Part shown: piece by piece, positions 24,767 to 36,853 of the stretch | Position numbering within the stretch: position 1 is the stretch's first letter | How the letters are laid out: the number at the start of each line of letters is the position of its first letter | Assembly: GCA_006503535.1 (NCBI GenBank) | Contig: QYRS01000003.1 | Location: 2,976,001-3,040,000 of the forward strand | Direction of reading: 5' to 3' | Source of the DNA: Arthrinium phaeospermum | Taxonomy: Eukaryota > Ascomycota > Sordariomycetes > Amphisphaeriales > Apiosporaceae | Length of the DNA stretch: 64,000 bases | Translations under genes and position numbers: made by a program | Notes under the pieces: generated by a model | Told to the model about the DNA's origin: nothing | Database searches by the model: none | Seen by the model: the letters and a program-made list of their open reading frames with translations, nothing else

Positions 24767-24789
24767 AATCAAATCAAATCAAATCAAAC
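24767..24789. repeat. (AATCA)4 pentanucleotide repeat
   Basis: Four perfect AATCA units followed by AAC lie in the spacer downstream of the DUF3984 gene. Confidence 0.9.
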
Positions 24790-27700
24790 ATCGTAGCCAA
24801 CTGTTAACCGCACAGCCCTGTATCGCATATGAGCCACGCTGCCACGTGATATCTAGCTAGCTAATAGCCAGCGGTCCGATAGGTGACGTCCGGTGTCTAT
24901 GGTTACCAGGCAGCTAGGTTACCCAGTCCAGGCCGTGCATTTTGCGAGGCTATATATTTGCTAACGGGTAGTAAGCAACTAATAACTGGACATAACACGC
25001 GAGAAACGAACAGGGGCCCACCGAGGTAGAAAGCGACTAAAAGACGTCGGTGATGCAGGTTACTAGCTGAAAAACCATAGAACAAACCACCTACCAGCGG
25101 CCACGATGGCTCAAGAGGAGGAAAAGAATAAGAAGAAAATTAACTCCGGATACAACACCGTCTTGCATGGATGTCAAAAGTTAATGTGCGGGGCATCCAT
25201 CCAGGCCAAAAAGGAAGAGTCGCTGGCCGAGTCCGCAACGATGCTTGGCGACATGAAGCAACGAAAACAGGTTTTGGGAGCTGTATGTGTTGAACCCACA
25301 GGCTGGGTGCTGCATTAGCCAGCTATTGCGGCTCTCCCACATGTGTCAGGTGTGTGCTGTCTGCTAATGCTACCGGTATGCGGTCAGTGGTAATAGTCTC
25401 CAGTTTGGGCTCTGATCTGCGGCCCTTCAGTTTACATACGGGGACCGTCCAGCTGTCTCCGCCAGCGACATCCATCGGTCAATCACTAATAGCGGCATCA
25501 TCTGTGCGGAGGGACCAGCTAGGAAGTAGTAGACAAGCATGGTGAGAAATCTGCTGATGGGTCAAGAAACACATACCTACTGGTTATGAAAACCTACTCG
25601 CCCAGTCTTGTTCGGGGATATGGACTTATTCTTGGGAGACGGCATGCTGTGAAAAGTGCCATGTAGGTAATCTCGGAGGAGTCTCAGTGGTTGAACAATA
25701 TGAGCTCCCCGCCTGTCAGTGTTGTTCGTTCTTAGGTGTATGGTCTGTGTGAACATGAGAGCATTGGTAGACTTTTTAAACGCACCATATCCTGGATGGG
25801 TTCTTCTAGCCCAACAGGCCAGCTGCCGGCTATATCTGTTGCATGCATAGAAGGAAACAGCATGACCGTAGAAGTAGTGGAGCATGCGACAGCGCATTTC
25901 GGTGCCGGCTTGCCGGTCAGCACGGGTGGCCCGAACAAGGGACATCTAGATGGAAGGCGTGGGCTCTGGTGGCCTCGTCTGTCCCATCCATACTGCTCAT
26001 GACTCGTTGTTGGCGCGCTGTTATGTCTGTACTGTAGTGGTATAGTACGAGTGCGACGCTACGCTCTGGAGCTAGTCGCCCGCAAGCGAACATGGTGCAG
26101 TTCATGGCTGGACTCCATCTCTCAGCTTTGAACGCAGGAGGAAGGCTGACTGATGATGGCTAGTGAGCTAGCTGAGCCATGCCATCCGGGCTGGCTAATG
26201 GCTCGCACTGTATACTTCGCTGAATCTGGACCCCTGGGCATCTCGGCCCAGTTAGCGGGACGTGCCACTGGTAGCGCCTATGACGATTACTCTATCAAGC
26301 AGTATGACGTCGCCTAACGCGCTGGAAAGCCTGGACCCCCCACTGAGTATTAGGTGAAGCTTTGGATGCCTGGCGACAGCAGAGTTTCGAGAAACCGTCT
26401 GGCGGAAGTTGACTGGCTACACGAGAGACGTTTGTTGGCTAGAATCTCGCGGAGAGCCATCACTGCCGAGATCCACGGATAAGTGAGGGGGCAACCAGTA
26501 TCTGGTCCATCACATCTCGCCATGACCAGAGACTCGAGGCGGCCCACCCGGAAGAAAAGTCGAGGAGCCAAGGGACTGAGTCTTGCCGTGGCGGGCTCAC
26601 GGGGATTTCAAGGAGACCCTTTCCGCTTGGTCAGTCAAAGACCCTGCATTGAAACTCTCGACTAGCCGCTGCTGTGAATCTGGTCACACCCGCGCAAGCT
26701 CTTCCGGGCACCTTTGCGGAGGTGGCACGTATACGCTTTGCTTTGTGGCCGATTTACTTTGGTATTGGCTTTGGTGTAATGTGCGCCATGAGGGCTTTCG
26801 CGGAAGAATACGAACGAGGTTGTAGAAGAGGGCATATTAGAGGGCGCAACATGGCGATCTTAGCAAAACGGCCAGGGTCTGTAAGTATGTGTGCCTGTGC
26901 AGTGCTGCAGTCTGCAGAGCTGCAGAGCTGACCGAACCCATGGCCGCTGTCATACGTGCACCCGTGTGGTGGTCCGAAGGGAGCAAGGCAGCAAAGGGTG
27001 GAAATGCCGATCACTTGACGTCGTTCGGGGGTTTTTATAGAACAATGATGCTCGTATTGAGGATCCAGGCAGTCTGGATGACTTCCCGCAAACCCGCCCG
27101 CCGTCGTTGGTTGATCCAATCCGATGATCAAGACGTCGGGCGTTGTTGGCTGGAATCGTGAAACCGTTCCATATCGCAAGGTGAGTGAGCGAGCAAGCGA
27201 TATACGGAGCCACCGTCGCCGTATGCAGTGCCAAAGTGCAGTATTTTTGCAACGGTTAGCAGCTCAGGTGGGTCGAGTAGGGTGGGCGTTGATTATGATG
27301 ATATTTGAAGGTGAAAGTTTTCGCAACTCTCACCAACAGGCATCGACCTTCGTCACTTTAGACCGCCTTGCATCCCAGCGGATAGCTCCGATCTTTTGTC
27401 TCCCTTCGCTTTTTTGCCCTTTCTGTCGTTGGCCGAGACAGAAGACAGTCTGTTTCTTCGTCCTTAATACTGAGTACATGTCGGTTTTAAGGCGGGCCCC
27501 CCATTTGCTTATTGAAGTTGTCTGGTCCGACTCCTCCAGATGGATGAAGTCGTTCCTCTTCAGGAGACGGTCTCCAGCGCCTGTTTGACTAGGTACATGG
27601 TTAGTCGCAACCCCACATACCTACTGCTTGGTACCCAGGAAGAAATTTGTTTGACTACATCTCAAGTGGTCAAGACTTGTAAGTATCAAATGTAGATATT

Positions 27701-28140
27701 GCACTATACAGTCTATATTCTCTACATGTATGTACCTGCCCGCGTAGTAGTGCAGTTTCGATACCGTTGGTGCTGTGCACTACAGAAAGGCAAGTTGGGC
27801 AAGTATTGATGGATTGATTATGTTGATTTCTGTCGCTAATGCTAATCACCGACGAAAGAAAGAGGGGCAACGACGCTTTTCTTTTTCTCTCTTCTCCCCC
27901 TCCCCCCCTCCAACCTTCCTCCCACTGGAGACCAGACCATGACCTGCCTATATGTATGTAACCTAAGGTAGCCCCCCCGGTACCTCTGCCCATCACTCCA
28001 GATAACAGCACCCATCTGCATACTACTACATCATCCTCCGACGTCAAGAATTTCTAAGGGTCCTCCTCGTTCAGGGTCCTGTCAGTTCCGGCCGGCTTCT
28101 GCGCTTAGGAAGGGGTTCTTTGGTAGCAGCAGCCTGTAAA

Positions 28141-28165
28141 GAGAGAGAGAGAGAGAGAGAGAGAG
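28141..28165. repeat. (GA)12 microsatellite
   Basis: There are 25 bases of uninterrupted GA repeat about 1.2 kb upstream of the ypd1 start, within or near its promoter. Confidence 0.9.
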
Positions 28166-29372
28166 TAAGTGGTTATTGTATGGATTGAGTAGTGTTACTG
28201 CAAGCCTCATGTACTTTTTTTTCTCCTTTCCGCCTGTTCTGCTTACCTGCCTCCTATTGCCGTTACATGCCTGCCTGCCTACCCTCCTGTCGTCCCAATG
28301 ACTTGAAGAAATGGATCAGTACGTGAGGAGGGTATGTACAGGAGGTCAGGTAGGCAGGATCGATGACCTCGTCAACCTACCTTACCTGCCTACCTCATAC
28401 CATACCTCCCAGTCTACCTTAGGCCAGATGATTCTATTCTGTCCTTGGTTTATTAATAACTTTCACTTTTTTTCTCTCTTCCCCTTTTGCTTCCACATCC
28501 ATCCATTTGATCCCTCTCCTGCAGCGCCGGCAACAAAACCAGCACTGCAAGAGCATACCATTGAACCAACCTGCCTACCTCAAGGTGCCTTGGACACCCA
28601 AACCTAACCCCATTTATTGTCCTGTCCCTGTCTACCTGCCTATCCATCCATCCATTCTCGTCCCCCTCATCATCTTACCCCCTCCGACCATTTGTAGAGA
28701 GCCGTGATTCATTTTGTTTCTTCCTAGTTCGGCTCTAATCAAAACCAAAACCGCTCCAAATCACAGGTTAAGGGAAGCCAAATCAAGGCGAACCTATCTA
28801 TCTATATTGGCCTGCCTGCCTTGGCCTGCTTCTGCTTGCCCCGGACTTTTCGTACTGTGTTGTGCCTCCTGCCTGATAAAACAACAGAGCCAATCCTTGT
28901 GCATTTGTCGTTTTTAACGTAGGCACACAACACACAACTCACACTACAACACTACACAGCACACGCGCGCACACACATATACACCCGCCCGCAACGCACA
29001 CGCAATTGGGAGAGCGCAGGACTATTATTTCATTCCCTCACTGTCGGCCCCACCAGACTCTTGTCTCGTTGCCCTATCAAACCAGCCGCCCTGGGGTGTC
29101 CTCTTTTCCACATTCAAGACTAAGAAAGTACTTGACGCTTATTTTCCCCCGTTGGGAATACACATCGGCTTTTCCCTCTAAACCGAAACCATCCTCTCCC
29201 GTCGTCGACTCCTCACTACTGTAGGGTTAGCCGCCTCCCCTTACCACTTCTGTCGGCTTTAGTTAGGTCTTGGAATCAAGTGCCCATTTTCTGGTCTCGG
29301 TTCTGACCCGCGACAGTTTTTTAAAGATCCCGCAAACCACTCACATTTCGCCCATAGTCAACTAGACCAAAG

Positions 29373-30060
29373 ATGTCTTCCGACAACGTAAGTCAAGCAC
29401 CGACAGATGAGGGGGGCTTACCGATTGTTCTTATTACTGTAACTCATGGGAGCATGGGCGCTGACCCAAGCCTTGCCGATTGCAGCATGACGGAGGCGAC
29501 TCCAATCTTCCCGATCTGGGAGACGCCATCGACATTGTGACTTTCAGTCAGATCCTGGAGATGGACGACAGTGAAGACGACCGCGAGTTTAGCCAGTCCA
29601 TTGTTTTTGGCTTCTTTGAGCAGGCCGAGGAAACGTTTGAGAAGATAGATGAGGCCCTGTGAGTTTGGCCCACAACCCAGAGAGCGCCAAGGAGGGAGGC
29701 ACCACTACCGTCCCTGCGATGGCTTCCATAAGCCAACCTCTCGAACCCCCGCGATCGGAACATGCCGTGACTGACTGCTGTTGTCTTATTTTCTTTGACA
29801 GGGAAGCCAAGAACCTGGATGAGCTGTCCAAGCTCGGCCACTTCTTGAAAGGTTCTTCAGCCACTTTGGGATTGACCAAGGTGAAAGACAGCTGCGAGAA
29901 GATCCAGCGGTACGGAAAGAAGGAAAACGAGGACGGCACACCCGAGCTGGATGAGGAGCTTTGCCTGTCGCGCGTCACCGAGACGATGAAGAGTCTCAGG
30001 ACCGAGTATAGCGAAGCCGAGACCACGCTCAGGAAGTTCTTTAACACTCCTGCGGCGTAA
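29373..30060 (+). CDS. ypd1: Histidine phosphotransfer protein of the HOG phosphorelay (Ypd1)
   Basis: Three exons (29373-29387, 29486-29658, 29802-30060) give 148 residues. The first exon encodes only five residues, MSSDN. Introns of 98 bp (GTAAGT...TGCAG) and 143 bp (GTGAGT...GACAG) join in frame. The HPt motif LGHFLKGSSATLGL places the phospho-accepting histidine at residue 76, with the conserved Lys and Gly after it. The helices before (DIVTFSQILEMDDSEDDREF) and after (CEKIQRYGKK) match the Ypd1 four-helix bundle. Ypd1 carries phosphate from hybrid histidine kinases to the response regulators Ssk1 and Skn7 in osmotic and oxidative stress signalling. Filamentous fungi usually have one such gene, often essential (general knowledge). 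The spacer upstream is unusually long. Confidence 0.96.
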
Positions 30061-31183
30061 ACGGCACATAGGCGAAGCTAGAGACGTGCCATGGAGGTTG
30101 GCCTGCGCTGCACGACATGTGTCAGGGCTGGTCCTACATCCATGTGCGACCTCGAGAGGGAAGACTGGTTGGAATCGTCGGCGACAACTGCAGCTGGCTT
30201 AGCCCTCAGGGGATCCTAGGGGGTTTCATTCAGTCAACTGTTTTGGGGTGGAGGAAATCGACGATACCCAACTATTTATTCGCCTTATTCTGTCACTGTT
30301 ATCGAATAGATTCTGCCCGCGTGGTTGTGTGAAAGCAAGTGGTGGACGGGGGGCTCTATATCGCGCGCACAGCAAATCCCTGAGCTCCGGCGACGGGGCT
30401 GCTTCACCTTATATAGAGAGCATTCGACGAAACATTGCATACAGAACTTTTAAGCTAGGAAAGCTTACTGCCATTGGAATAAATACACTCCTTTTTTACG
30501 ATTATGGATATCCTTCAAGAATGCGCGCCTACCAATGAAGCTGCTATGACGCGCGGATGCCGAGGCGCAGGTCGCGTAGGTACTACTAGATGCTTTTGGG
30601 GCTTGTTGCAGTTGGCCCTGTGACGACATGGCCTCTACAGTGACATGGCTCCCGCAGCCCTACGTCATCCCGAAAGCATCGATTTAGTGACGTAGCGCAG
30701 AACCCCGACCAACGGGTTCGGTCCATCATTGGAACGACGTCGACTACCTAATTGAACTACGAGGGGTGGTCTGGCTTCTGCGATATTGTCCAAATGTCGT
30801 GCGATTGACACAAACTGGCCGGCAGAGATACCCCGACCGAGGTTTCATTGCGGCGACGTGAAAATCGTCAGTTGTGGGAGTCCCAGCTGCTTGGCCTCGT
30901 GCGCTCGCTCGAGGCCACTAAACAAACAGGGCAGCATACATGTATGCAGCAGTGACTCGTTCCCGCAGCGGTTTATGCACTACACCAAATGTGTGTGACC
31001 TGATCAATTGACTGAACCTTCCAGCCACATCCTGCTGCCACACTTGAGAGGGGTCGTGTGTGTAAGAGTGTGGCAGGTGTGCAAGTCGGAAGTCGGAAGT
31101 CACCGAATCTGGTCCCGGGGATACTGCAGATGACGGAGAACGGCAGCAAACCCAAACAAGTCAGTCGCCAGAACAAATCAATC
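30061..31183. other. Intergenic spacer, no gene seen
   Basis: This 1.1-kb spacer holds the ypd1 3' region and the promoter of the phosphoesterase-like gene. Only short unconserved ORFs are present. In-frame with the next gene there is a second possible start at 31130. Confidence 0.55.
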
Positions 31184-31945
31184 ATGCCTCCAAGACCCGC
31201 GCCGACACATTTCCTCTGTATCCCGCTCGTGACCAGCCAGTCCCGTCAGCAGCTCGTCTCGGCCCTGGCTTCGTTTGGCTCGGATGTGACCAGCCCTCAA
31301 AGCTTCGGGCTGCCGGCCGAGGCCATCCGCCCCGTCGGGACGCTGCACCTGACCTTGGGGGTGATGAGCTTCCCCAGAAATGAGGGACTCGATAAGGCCA
31401 CCGACCTGCTGAAGACGCTGGCCCCCAGACAGATCCTCGGCAGTATCATGGGGGCCCAGGTGCAGGGCAGAGACAAGGACAAGGACGTGGTGGACCCACA
31501 CCAACAACCCCTACAACCGCCACCACTGTCAGTGACTCTGAGAGGCTTACACTCGATGCAACCGACCCTCTCCAAAGCGGCCGTGCTCTACAGCCCGCCC
31601 GTAGACCCGGATGGGGTCTTGCACAAGTTCTGTGCGAGCCTCAAGCAGACCTTCCAGGAGGCGGGCGTTATGGCGGAGGAAGACCGGCCTTTGCTCCTGC
31701 ACGCCACCATCCTGAACACCATCTACGTCAAAGGAGAAAATGGGGCAGGAGGCCGCCACGGGAAACGGCGGGAGCGTTTCACTTTCGACGCCCGCGATAT
31801 ACTGGACAGGTATGACGACTTTGTCTGGATGAAGGACGTGCCGGTGGAAAAGATCGCGATATGCCGGATGGGCGCCAAGAAGCAAGACGATGGCGACGAG
31901 GCATATGAGGTTGAGGCAGAAATCGACATGGACCACAACCAATAA
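31184..31945 (+). CDS. 2H-phosphoesterase-like protein (AKAP7/ASCC1 N-terminal-like domain)
   Basis: This is a single exon; from ATG 31184 it encodes 253 residues (MPPRPAPTHFLCIPL). An in-frame ATG at 31130 would add 18. Two His-x-Thr motifs mark the 2H phosphoesterase fold: HLTL in GTLHLTLGVMSFP (His55) and HATI in LLLHATILNT (His173). The text around them, including THFLCIPL near the start, FTFDARDIL and EKIAICRMG near the end, follows the AKAP7/ASCC1 family pattern. 2H enzymes open 2',3'-cyclic or 2'-5' phosphodiester bonds in RNA or nucleotides. Both catalytic histidine motifs are intact, so activity is plausible, but the natural substrate is unknown. ASCC1-type proteins also act with DNA/RNA alkylation repair; no KH domain is visible in this one. 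Confidence 0.85.
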   Translation: MPPRPAPTHFLCIPLVTSQSRQQLVSALASFGSDVTSPQSFGLPAEAIRPVGTLHLTLGVMSFPRNEGLDKATDLLKTLAPRQILGSIMGAQVQGRDKDKDVVDPHQQPLQPPPLSVTLRGLHSMQPTLSKAAVLYSPPVDPDGVLHKFCASLKQTFQEAGVMAEEDRPLLLHATILNTIYVKGENGAGGRHGKRRERFTFDARDILDRYDDFVWMKDVPVEKIAICRMGAKKQDDGDEAYEVEAEIDMDHNQ

Positions 31946-32582
31946 ATAATATATTTACAGTGCAATGCAGCAGTATTGTATGCTTGGTGATCAATATCTG
32001 ACTAGAGATATGCCCTGTCTTGAAGAACATCTGGTACGGCACCGCATGCATGATGAAAATGTTCTATATCTCTACCAACAACCAACAAGTATTCAACGAT
32101 TAGACGGGATGAGACCGACGGCTGTTCGGCCCAGCCCTGTGTAGTATTCAGAAGTATTGTGACAGGGACAGATACCCATTGAAGGTGGAAGGTATATAGG
32201 TCTAAGACGGGCTGACTGGTTCGTTCCCACAGAGGTACGTACCTGGATCTATCCCAGCTTAACGTTACCTACCTAAGCCTTACCCGAATTAGCCTCCCCT
32301 CCATTGAACTCCTCCAACTTCCAAAGTCGATACGCCCGCATGTCAGAACGGGCGGCCCAAACCTCCTAACTTACGAGTCTACCGTCGGAGCTTATGGTCT
32401 TCAGGCAACCACATACTCGCCTTTGCGTGGCCATCGGTAGCCATTTCGTCTACTGAACCCCTCAGGCGACCTCGCTCTTTTGCAGACGATGTAGTACGGA
32501 TTGAAAGCCAACAGCTGACTAGCTCTCGAATTTGCTTCACCTCCGAGTCCCCCCACCTCCTCCCGCACCTTTGGCGCGAAAC
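31946..32582. other. Intergenic spacer, no gene seen
   Basis: This is 0.64 kb between two genes on the same strand. It holds a terminator and a promoter by position only. The TACCTACC words near 32260-32290 are typical of the other spacers here. Confidence 0.5.
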
Positions 32583-34219
32583 ATGAGCAGCTCGGACAAG
32601 CGACGGGGCGGCGCCAGCACCTCTCATACCAACAATAATACCCTGCGTTCTTCCGCATCGGCCCGGAGTAACAACAGCAGCAGCAATGTCATAGCACCGC
32701 CGCCGCGGGCGCAGCTCGGCTCTCGCCCCTCGTCTCCCCCGCCCGGCACCGACAATGACGGCGGCCCCAACAATAGCAACAATAATAATAGCAGCAGCTC
32801 GCGGGGAGGCGGCGGCGGCGGCGTCGACTCGGACCGCACGAGCCTCGCCAGCACGCGGAGCAAAGACAACACGGCCAGCAGCGCGGCCCGGGAGAAGGAG
32901 ACCGTGATGGCCCAGCAGCTCCGGGAGAAGGACGACGAGATCGCCGAGCTGCAGCGGGAGCTGGCGCAGCTCGAGTCCAAGTTCGCGCGGCAGGTGGAGC
33001 TGCTGTCGCAGAACGAGAGCGAGACGGCCGCGTTCTGGCAGGCCAAGCACTCGGCCCTGAACCAGCAGTTCCTGCGCACCGACACGGAGCTGCGGCTGCT
33101 GCGCGCCGAGGCCGAGGCCCGCGACGCCGAGCGCGCCGAGCTCCAGGACGGCCGCGACGCCCTCCGCCGCGAGCTCCGCGAGCGCGACGACGAGGTCCGC
33201 CGCCTGCACGCCCTCAACCGCGGGCTCAAGGAGCAGGTCAGCACCAGCACGCGCGCCTACCACGAGCAGACGAGCGACGACCAGTTCGGCGACGACATGG
33301 CGCGCCTCGGCAACGGGCTGCAGAACTGGATCATGGTGCACTTTCGCAAGACGAAGATTGGTAAGGGGTTTCCTTCTCGGCAAGATAATCCGGGGATATT
33401 CTCTCAGTATTATTTAAGGGGGGTTTTATACTAACGAGCAATCCCGGCAGATCTGGCAAAAACTAGTCAGTCCGAAGTCGACGAGCTCGTCAAGCTGGTG
33501 CCAAGATACGCAGAGCTTGCAACCACGATCAGGATCCATTTGCTACAGTCCATTGTGTCGAGCGTGCTGGTAGACGACATCTTCTCCCAGTACTTTGTGG
33601 GTCTGTCGGAGGAGCAGTCCTCCAAGTTCAACGAGATGGAGCGCTATCTCTCATCGACGAGTAGGTCTTTTTGATCGCAATCTCCTGTAGGAAATAGATT
33701 CGAAGTCCTGGGGCTCACCATCGATTTCGACTTGCAGGTTCCGACGCGACGGTGAATCAATGGCGGGCCATAACGCTCAACATGATCCGGAAGGACTCGA
33801 CGTCCCCGAGCCTACAAGCGCAGACGGACACCCTCATAAACAATCTCATCTCGCGGGTCAACCGGCTCCTCGATTCCATCACCAACTCCGAGAGCGCGAA
33901 CGCGAACACCAACACAAACGAGGCCCGCGACCAGGCGCTCCGTGCGCTCGTCACCAGCGCCGTGGTCCTGTCCCGGCAGCTCGCGGTGCAGAAGGCCGTC
34001 TTTAAGGTCACGATGCCGCACATCCTCCCGCACCAGCAGATCCCCTTCGACGCGGCGGAGATGGAGGACGTAGGGGGCGAGGACGAGGAGGACCTGAGCG
34101 CGCGCGAGATCTGCTGCGTCACTTGCCCCAGCATCGTCAAGTACGGGGACGAGCATGGGGGCAACCCGCAGCTTCGGAACGTGATCACTAAGGCCAGAGT
34201 GCTCTGCAGCCCCGAGTGA
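32583..34219 (+). CDS. Coiled-coil protein of unknown function
   Basis: Three exons (32583-33360, 33451-33660, 33738-34219) give 489 residues; both introns are phase 1 with GTAAGG...CAG and GTAGGT...CAG ends. The first 115 residues are low-complexity (Ser, Asn and Gly runs, RPSSPPPGTDNDGG). Residues of about 115-235 form a strong charged coiled coil (EIAELQRELAQLESKF, ERAELQDGRDALRRELRERD). The C-terminal half is predicted globular and helical (GLQNWIMVHFRKTKI, VDELVKLVPRYAELATTIR) with a short acidic insert (DVGGEDEEDLS). The C-terminal part resembles no family I can name. Frame continuity across both introns and the clean domain layout make it a real gene. Cytoskeletal or nuclear scaffold roles are possible but not shown. 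Confidence 0.82.
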
Positions 34220-36853
34220 ATGGAGTGACTGGCCTCTTTTGGAAACTGCTTGCCGAGGGGCAACGCAATTTAGAGATGTGCATGTACTCTTGATGTCTTG
34301 ATGAAGAAATGGATATCATGGTAACATGGCTCAAAAGGGACTGGCAGAAGTGCGTATATGCCTAATAGTCGTTCAATACCCCAGAGAAGACCGGCATAAT
34401 CATGTCAACTGCCATGTTGAATTATATACTCGGGGAGAAAAAAAAGTCATGCGCTCTCTGACAAGTACGCAACCGACCAGCATGATTCTGTGTAGCACCC
34501 ATAAGCTTCTTGATGAGTGGTTACAGACATGATTCTCCTTGTGATACACATAAGTTTGAGACTGGTTGGCTAGATTTACGCCTGCACATTTGTGTGTATC
34601 TATGTACGATCCAACCTCAGGCGAGGCTACTCCAGATATTACCTAAGCTTACGGCGAGCGCACAGCGGGGTGCATTCTTCCTGTACTACTATGCGAGTAC
34701 CTGTGTGAGTGGCTGCGTGCGTGTGCGGGAGTGATGACACGGCTAGTCAGCCAGACGCCAGACCTGGGGGGCGGGAACTGGGGGACCAGCCAAACCCCCG
34801 AAAAATGAGGCTCTGAGGCTCTGCTCTCTCTCTATACAATGTTCTTGTACCCCCCAAAAGACACATAACGTAAGGATCATCCAATCAGACGTACATGCAT
34901 GCACCATTGGCGCCAAAATCAGATGCTGACCGCCTTCCACGAGCCACACACCTACCTCCCTATAGCCAGATATCCTGGGGAGCGCCAACAGGATCATGTT
35001 TCATCCTAGCAAAAAGGCGGGATATGCAGAGCTGGCACTCGGCATCCCCGAGAATCCTGGCGTTCCACACGACGGTAAGGTGCCGATACAGGCGCATTGC
35101 ATCGCTAGCCAGGCCGGCACTTGTTGTATGGTATATACAACTGATTATCAGAAGCTGCAGCTAGAAAGAGAGCCGGGGATTCAGGCGTTATGCCTGCCAC
35201 CTTACCTACTTACGCAACATGTATTGGGATTGTCTGGCTTGTTCCGATAGCAATTACGGGCCAACTCCTCCAGACAAACCAACGGTTGTACAAAACCGAT
35301 GCTGACATGCACACCATCATACAAGGGAGCGGACCGTGGCGCGAGTCACTTGCATCCCGGATGGATCATGACTTGTTCTGGCTACAATACGCCGGAGTCC
35401 ATTCCCGACGACTCTTGAACCCTCCGTAGAAGGGTACCCGGTAGAGCCCAAATCCCCAGTGTGCAGCGAGCTCGTGCATGATTCAACCTAGGTGCAGAAC
35501 CGACTGCGTCCAAAGCAAGGGTTTAATGGTGACCACGCGTCTGTGGAAATACCAGGATCTCGTACTGATCGACCCAAGGACCATCTGCCGCATCAGCCAG
35601 GAGCAAACAGTTCAAGTATCTCCGGGCTGGAGCTGAATGGAGGGAGACGGGTTCAGATGCGCCATGCCAGATGGAGCATGCTGTCCTGGGGTCTCGACAA
35701 CAGGGCACCTTCCCATCGTGCATACACCCCCAACTGGTCGGCGAGCTGCAAGCTGCGGCTGCTAGTGCAATAGTCTTAACTTGTTGTAGACTGCGCCGTC
35801 CAGCGGAAGAGGTATGCGTGTCATTCCCGGGTTACGTCGATCGCATGTGTTTGCGGTGGTCTTTCTACCCCCTGTCAGTCAAACAATATGCACCACGAAT
35901 AGTGGCGACGAGGATGATAATGATATGCTGTGTGATGAGGATCGGGAGCGAGGCATATAGCTAGCTTCTCGCTGCTGCTGCAACGCGGTACCATGTACGA
36001 GTGGAATGAGTCAACACCCATTGCCGGCCCAGATGATTACGGCGTACCCATCCTTTTGCTGGGTGGCCGAATCTCCATAGCGATCCTAACAAATTAATAC
36101 CAAAAACACCGGGAATCAATGGTCACCTATAGACCGTTCGTCCGGGACCAGAATGCACAAATTTAGACAAACACTGTCTTTTCCGACTTGAGCGCACACT
36201 CGGATGTTGGGGTTGACTCACAAGTGTATGTAAAGTAGGTAGGGGTGCTCGCTGTAGATCCATGATCTGGAGGGTCGACTAGGTAGCTATCGACGAATTA
36301 GAATCTCCCTCCTAAATCCTTCCCGCATCAAGCCCACGTCAATGCCAACAGCACTCTGCTTTGCACACCCTCTCAGTACAAGCAATGCATACTGAAGAAG
36401 GTGGATAGCACGACTTAGATATTTGGAAACTCACCAACCTGAAGTATCCCACCCCATCCCCCGGCATCCTGAACCAAATTGTTTGCTTCCATCTTTCTGG
36501 CTTACCCTGTCTTCCCATTCCGGATCGAGTGACGCTGGCGATTGCCCATCCCACTGTGCAACACCACGACAACTTGGGGGTGCTGATTATATCTGCCCAC
36601 TACCCCGCAAACGAATAGTTTCCAAGAGTAGGGGCCCTGATTGCTCTTCATCGCCTCATCTTGGATCGCATCTTGCTGTTCTTCTCTCGGCCGTTTGTTT
36701 GACTGGCCAACCGCTAACGGGCTTTCGACACCCTGCTTTTGAGCACATTTGATATTCCTCGTCTGATTTGTTGCGACGACATACCACCGCCCACCCCACA
36801 GCGAACGCATCTGCTCGAAGCTCATCGCACCGCACTCGGGCCAACATTTCAAC
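34220..36853. other. 2.6-kb intergenic spacer, no gene seen
   Basis: Scattered ORFs of 60-120 codons on both strands have no family resemblance. The last 100 bp before the next ATG (CCCACCCCACAGCGAACGC...) look like a normal leader. Confidence 0.55.

Larger units (their letters stand above)
24448..29372. other. 4.9-kb intergenic spacer, no gene supported
   Basis: The stretch contains many 60-150-codon ORFs on both strands, none with domain resemblance or a consistent splice pattern. Short tandem repeats lie at 24767-24789 and 28141-28165. The last 1.3 kb is dominated by pyrimidine-rich text with many CCTGCC/TACCTGCC words and reads like a long promoter and 5' leader of the YPD1-type gene. 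A 70-codon ORF at 25106-25318 with a Lys/Glu-rich start is the only one I hesitated over. Confidence 0.55.

Noticed and set aside
25106..25318. 70-codon ORF beginning MAQEEEKNKKK
   Set aside because: Reasonable start context but no family, no clear intron structure and no conservation evidence; kept out of the gene list.
24448..29372. Possible transposon or repeat-induced mutation relic in the 4.9-kb spacer
   Set aside because: No terminal repeats, transposase-like ORF or strong AT bias were seen; only microsatellites.
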